From Sipunculus nudus (lineage: Eukaryota; Annelida; Sipuncula; Golfingiida; Sipunculidae): a DNA stretch of 64,000 nucleotides. Made by a program: the position numbers and the translations under genes. This document shows, one piece after another, positions 59,335 through 64,000 of the stretch. Below the pieces are notes generated by a model, which made no database searches, was not told the origin of the DNA, and saw only the letters and a program-made list of their open reading frames with translations. Each line of letters starts with the position of its first letter. The first letter of the stretch is position 1. The stretch spans positions 10,103,508 to 10,167,507 of the forward strand of contig CM049313.1 in assembly GCA_026874595.1 (NCBI GenBank), written 5' to 3'.

Positions 59335-59562
59335 GGTTACCAGCTGATGTGAAGAATGCCTCCTCTCTGAACAGTTTTAAGAAATGCATAAAACAATATG
59401 TCATATCTTTAACACGGGATTGAGTTCTAATTTAATTTTAAAATTTCACCATTATATTTTGTATTAAATTGTATTTTTTATCAGGGCCCTGTTGAAGATC
59501 AGACACTATCTGAACAAGTCACCCTGAATAAAGATTTCTTAATATATAAATAAATAAATGAA
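59335..59562 (+). mobile_element. 5'-truncated CR1/jockey-type LINE, 3' end
   Basis: The frame VRLPADVKNASSLNSFKKCI at 59330-59400 is the typical C-terminal end of such LINEs (LPxxV...SLNxFK). It is followed by a stop and a 3' UTR with CAGGGCCCTGTTGAAGATCA and CACCCTGAATAAA, ending in a (AAAT)n tail. The UTR block matches the 3' UTR of the minus-strand LINE at 2097-2165. Confidence 0.82.
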
Positions 59563-61335
59563 TATACATCACAATGACTCTGGGGTTTCCATGAAAGTTT
59601 TACAACAGACAGTGGCTGAAAAGTCTGAACTTCCCATTTCCAATTGACCAAGACATTTTACAAAACAAGATACAGATCATTCAAATATTTTACAAGAAAA
59701 TACATGATCGATGCCAGTGATCAAGGAAAGCATTGTGTGACAAGGAAACACTATGCAATAAACAGAAATGTGGATGACTGGTTGAATACCTTGTGTAATA
59801 TTAAATTAATCATAAATATTTTGAGACATTAAATATTGTTTAACCTTTTCTTAAAAGGGTTTATAGTTGTATCGAATTCTTAGCATGGAATATTCCACCT
59901 TTAAATCAAACATTTGTATATGTCGCTTTGGTATACCTGAAAATTGACAACCTGAATCAGTATGTAGTGGTTCTCAATAAACCTGTTACTGTTAAGTCGT
60001 ATCAATATTTCTTCACTTGTATGGGTGCCACTTTTTAAAACCGTACCACATTTATTTATTCGGGGACGCACAAGATAAGTCTTTAACATTTCATTTGTTT
60101 GATTTCCAAAGTATTGTAGAGTCCTTTACAATGCTGCGTAAAAACAGGCCAGGAGAAAAGTAGATGGAAAAGTAGGGCAAAAAAAACCCGCTGAAATAAA
60201 AGAAATGCTCACACAAATTGGATATAGCATTAGAAAAAATGTTTAATACAAAAAATATAATCAGATATGGTGAAGGAAAAAACTTTACACTTAATGTAAC
60301 CTTATGCCGAGCGTGACAGGGCCTATGGTGAGCGGAATATCATGGTAATATAATGATTTTGCAGACTTCTGGTTTTTCAAAATCACAAAGAACCTTTCTG
60401 TACAGGTAGCTGTGACCACTTAAGCATTGCCTACCTTGGGAAACATCGTCCAAATATAAACACTATCGTCAAATGGAACTTTAAACCTACTTCTGCCTAA
60501 AAAACATAAATATATGTGCTTCTCATATTGCTCCTTATTATCAATCATGGTGTAAGTTTCAGTAAGTTAAACCAAAACATTGATTTGTTCTATTCAGATG
60601 CGAGCAAGTGAACTTTTTATAAAAATTTAACTGTCGACATTCAATACGTAGAGACTAGCCAGTATGCATGAACAATAAAAAATGAGGACCAGTTTTTGAA
60701 CTGCCTGAAATGATGCATATGGACAATACAATGTTTAGTCCAATTTCCTTTGTACCTTAATGAATTCTTTGAAGAAATTTGATAAATAAAATTTAAATAG
60801 AAACAAGTCAATACATGATACATAGTTTAAGCGGTTTTTGTTTCCCCCATTTCCTTAATATGCCAGCGTTAGATTAAAAACAAGATAAACCTGCAATAAA
60901 TCATTACAGATGAAACAGTTGATATATAAGATCTCTCCAACAACTAGTGCAGTCTGGCCACAATACATCATGCGATCGATGGTAGCTTTGACACGGTATT
61001 AACCTGAATATTTCCATGTATAAGACAAATATACCAAAGGACCCATCAAGACAGAGACTTTATTTCCTTTATTTGTCGTGTCGCTTTGTATGGCTTTCTT
61101 AAAGTCTCCCGTGGAACATGAAACATTCTAACATAACGTCTGCGCCCTTGGTCTTAGTTGCAGCTACTTCCTGTCTTAACAATATGAAGACAATCGATCC
61201 CTTTATGTAACCTTGTCGTATGCCAGTATTTCTGTATGCCTTTGTTGTTTAGAATCAGATTCCAAATTTTTATTGATCTGTGTATACATAGGCCCTTGTG
61301 CTGACGTTATCTGCCAAGGTTCCCATGGTGTTTAA
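59563..61335. other. intergenic, unassigned
   Basis: AT-rich sequence without recognised exons or paired repeats. Confidence 0.3.
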
Positions 61336-61785
61336 TTATCCCTCCGAGAACTCGCAATAACCCTAACAGTGAGTTAGCTAGGAAAAAATGGTTAATAAGC
61401 TTGGCAAATGAATTATACTTTATATGGTATGTTCCTTATTCTTTGTTTGAGATTTCCCAGAGAAATGCCATCCCTACTTACAGCCTTTTTTTCAAATAAA
61501 ATAAATTTACGTTTAGCCGTAGTGAAAAAAAAAATGTATAAACAAATAGACTTTCAAATATTTATCCCTTCGAGAACTCGCAATAACTTAACAGCTGGTA
61601 AGCTAGGAATATATGGTTAATAAGCTTGGCAAATGAATTATATTTTGTATGGTATGTTCCTTACTCTTTTGTTCGAAATTTCCCAGAGAAATACCATCCA
61701 TACTTACAGCCTTTTTTACGTTTACCGTAGTAAAAAGAAGAAATTTGTATACAATTAGACTTTCAAATAGATGTACTTATATTTA
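61336..61785. repeat. tandem duplication, about 227 bp unit, two copies
   Basis: Landmarks GAGAACTCGCAATAAC (61344 and 61571), GGTTAATAAGCTTGGCAAAT, TTTCCCAGAGAAAT, CTTACAGCCTTTTTT and TAGACTTTCAAATA all recur at a constant spacing of about 227 bp. Confidence 0.88.
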
Positions 61786-62819
61786 ACTGACCTGCATGTT
61801 GTTAGGTAAAAACGATTGTTTTCGACCGCTTTTTTAATCTTTCATTGACATAGTTTTTCTTACGATATATTATAACGTGCACCTTAGTTTTGTAGCTATA
61901 AATGGAAACGTGCACCTGTAAATCTGGATTTGTACAATTTATTTTTTTTCTGAAAGTTTTATCCCATCGCAGACTAAAAACTGGTAATTAAACGGGTAAT
62001 TGACTCTGGCCTGTGCAGGTGTTAAACTGAAAAAAACACTGGCTTGATTGTATTCAACTTGTGAAGTTCTATAATAGTTCCTGAAAAATACCCTTGTTTT
62101 CGTAAGAAAGAATAATACATTCATTTATAATCAATCTGATCCTTCCTTCTCATTAACTTAATAAACATTCAGAAAGTTGCGTAAAGCATATATGGCATAT
62201 CTAAAATAATTAAAATATTTTATAATTTAAGATATAGTTACAGATTTTTTTGAGCGCGTAATTAAAAATAATGATGATCAGGATATTATCAAGTGTATTA
62301 AAGTGGCATCCTTTTGACATCCTTACAATGAATAAATCAAATGACGATAGAACGTTAAATCCTTATGTTAAACAAAGTGCTTATATAATGCCTCTAATAA
62401 TCATATTATAAATATATATAATTGGTAAATTCATTGGTACTAAAATAACTTTCCGAGCGATTATGCAAGTCTTTGTCTAGACTTACTACACAGAAGCCCT
62501 TTTTTATTTTGATGGAGAATAAAGGAAAATATTATTTTTATTTTTTTTCCACGTTTGATGAGATGCCAACATGAACCTTAAAGATAATTTTCCATATTTA
62601 AATGGGATTTAAAAATCCTTCATCGAAAGAGAAAATTAACAGAAACACAATCTAAAGAATACGGAAACGTCTTTATATCTGAAACAGGATACATCGTTAC
62701 TTTAGATAAGGGAAGGCTAAACCCTTATCTATAAGATGATTTAATGTATCATTACCCTATAACTAAATGTATAGAATAGCCCAGCGATTACTGGAAGAAT
62801 CTCCGCGATAATCGTACAA
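61786..62819. other. intergenic, AT-rich
   Basis: No recognised feature. Confidence 0.3.
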
Positions 62820-63125
62820 TGTAGCTCTGGAGTGTACGACCTTGGAAAAAAGGTCAAGGTTCAACATAAATATCAGGTGCAAATATATCACCTAGAACCA
62901 ATGTTGTGCTTTATATTCAGCATTTGGAAAATGACTATATTTGAGATTTAGCGCAAACAGAAAATGACATAAGTAAAAAAAAAAATATTTTTTTTTAATA
63001 TTTGAAATATATGGTATTTGAAATCACATAGTAGGTCTAAAGAATAAATACTTTTTCCCCAAGTATGTGTATAGAAATAAACTCAACAACCATCATAAGC
63101 CTCGCCTTTCTAGGGGGGAGGGGAC
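62820..63125. repeat. repeat R6, copy 2
   Basis: GTGTACGACCTTGGAAAAAA, TTAGCGCAAACAGAAAATG and ATAGAAATAAACTCAACAA align in order with 55021-55330. Copy 1 lies in an intron of the secreted glycoprotein gene and copy 2 lies downstream of its likely relative. Confidence 0.7.
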
Positions 63126-63174
63126 TCAAAAAGAACCCACTTTTAATAAGTTTAGGAAACAAAAAATCCTCTTC

Positions 63175-63175
<1 letters not shown>

Positions 63176-63219
<44 letters not shown>
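63176..63219. repeat. (GA)n microsatellite
   Basis: About 44 bp of GA, a polypurine mirror repeat. Confidence 0.95.
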
Positions 63220-63222
<3 letters not shown>

Positions 63223-63387
63223 CTGATATACAGAAAACAAAGCTCTTGAAGCACAGGCTAAAGTCCTCCTGCGTAGACGGCTTTGTTAGAACAGGTGTTT
63301 AGTTTACCAGGTCTAGGTTATATCGGTTGTAAACATGTCCAATATCAACCTCGTTTGTCATTTTCCACATGAAAGCTCGAGAGCATT

Positions 63388-63964
63388 TTAACCGATCATG
63401 ATACATTGCTCTGTTGAATTGACAGCAGTGGTTAAATTAAAATTACTCAATGGTGTCGGCTTGAAGTGAATGATCACCAAAACTACGTAAATGCACCCAT
63501 CATTCACAATTGTTCCATAATTTAAATAGACCAAGATCGAATCACTGTCATTCTGAATATGAAGATAAGTCACGTACTTTTCTTGCAGGATAAAGTAAAT
63601 ATAATTTTAGTTTTACGTTTACAGTCATTTGGCGTAAAAAGGTTAATAAAAGATCTTGAGCATTTTCCCTTCAAAATGTGAATACAAAAATACTTACCTG
63701 GTCCTTTTCTATTAGAAGCTTTGACATTAGATGCCATGTCTTTAAGTACACATATCTCTGGGTCGAGTTCGGGATTAACATTTGTTCTGTTGTTGAATTG
63801 AAAAAATACTGTCAAGCTCTCCGTCAGTGTAAGTTATATGTGACAGGATTTTCTAACGCACTAAACAGATCTATCTTACCTGTCACGTGGTGGCCATCAC
63901 TGTTTCCGGACGACAGGTTTATTGGTGTGCAAGCTTTGTTATTCTGTTCCCGACATGGCTCTGT
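63388..63964 (-). CDS. probable relative of the secreted glycoprotein, 3' exons (partial)
   Basis: Proposed minus-strand exons: 63964-63880, 63808-63698 and 63581-63388 (stop TAA), joined in phases 1 and 1. The donors CAG/gtaaga and CAG/gtaagt are strong; the acceptors are weaker and the introns short (71 and 116 bp). The first exon starts in phase 0 with TEPCREQNNKACTPINLSSG, which resembles the exon 2 start of the gene at 53023-55696 (DCQPTNDTSTG), also phase 0. The last exon has LHIQNDSDSILVYLNY, NLTT and NST sequons, similar in style to FIMTDLDLANSVFCVVQ. An alternative frame of the middle exon, with MLIPNSTQRYVYL, resembles ALYLPSAKRYYVF even better but needs a different acceptor. It may be a functional paralogue or a decaying copy. 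The 5' exons would lie beyond the window. Confidence 0.4.
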
Positions 63965-64000
63965 CTAACCGCTGATGCATCTATCTTCAAGTAGTTTGAA

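Overview
The window looks like a metazoan nuclear genome, most likely a mollusc and probably a bivalve. The evidence is spliced genes with GT-AG introns, an AT-rich background with very many (TA)n, (CA)n and (GA)n microsatellites and poly-G/poly-C runs, no bacterial operon layout, and a dense mix of short inverted-repeat elements, LINE remnants and tRNA-derived SINEs. The species assignment is inference; no database could be searched. Splice sites were read by eye and exon phases were checked by hand.

Layout. 1-11000 is repeat territory: a 425 bp CG-rich inverted-repeat element (1210-1634), a CR1/jockey-like LINE on the minus strand (about 2080-7790) split by a 2309 bp inverted-repeat transposon at a TA site, and a decayed L1/Tx1-like LINE (9530-10745). 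The best-supported gene on the plus strand runs from 11290 to 25419: six exons, 564 aa, a predicted N-myristoylated coiled-coil protein. Its 9 kb first intron carries a tandem duplication full of inverted copies of GGGTAATATCGGACAC. Its 3' side holds a 304 bp MITE and a long repeat with nuclear-receptor-like AGGTCA motifs.

29000-43000 is mostly intergenic: repeats, microsatellites and one possible promoter/first exon on the minus strand near 35560-35830. Two small plus-strand gene candidates follow: the 3' end of an unknown gene (43037-43685) and a possible 90-aa protein gene (46775-47804) whose last exon lies in a dispersed repeat.

The right end carries a minus-strand gene (53023-55696, three exons, 376 aa) for a secreted, heavily N-glycosylated protein with a PAN/apple-like N-terminus. 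A probable diverged relative lies on the same strand at the window edge (63388-63964). Together they suggest a small tandem family of secreted glycoproteins. No operon, CRISPR, rRNA or functional tRNA gene was seen.
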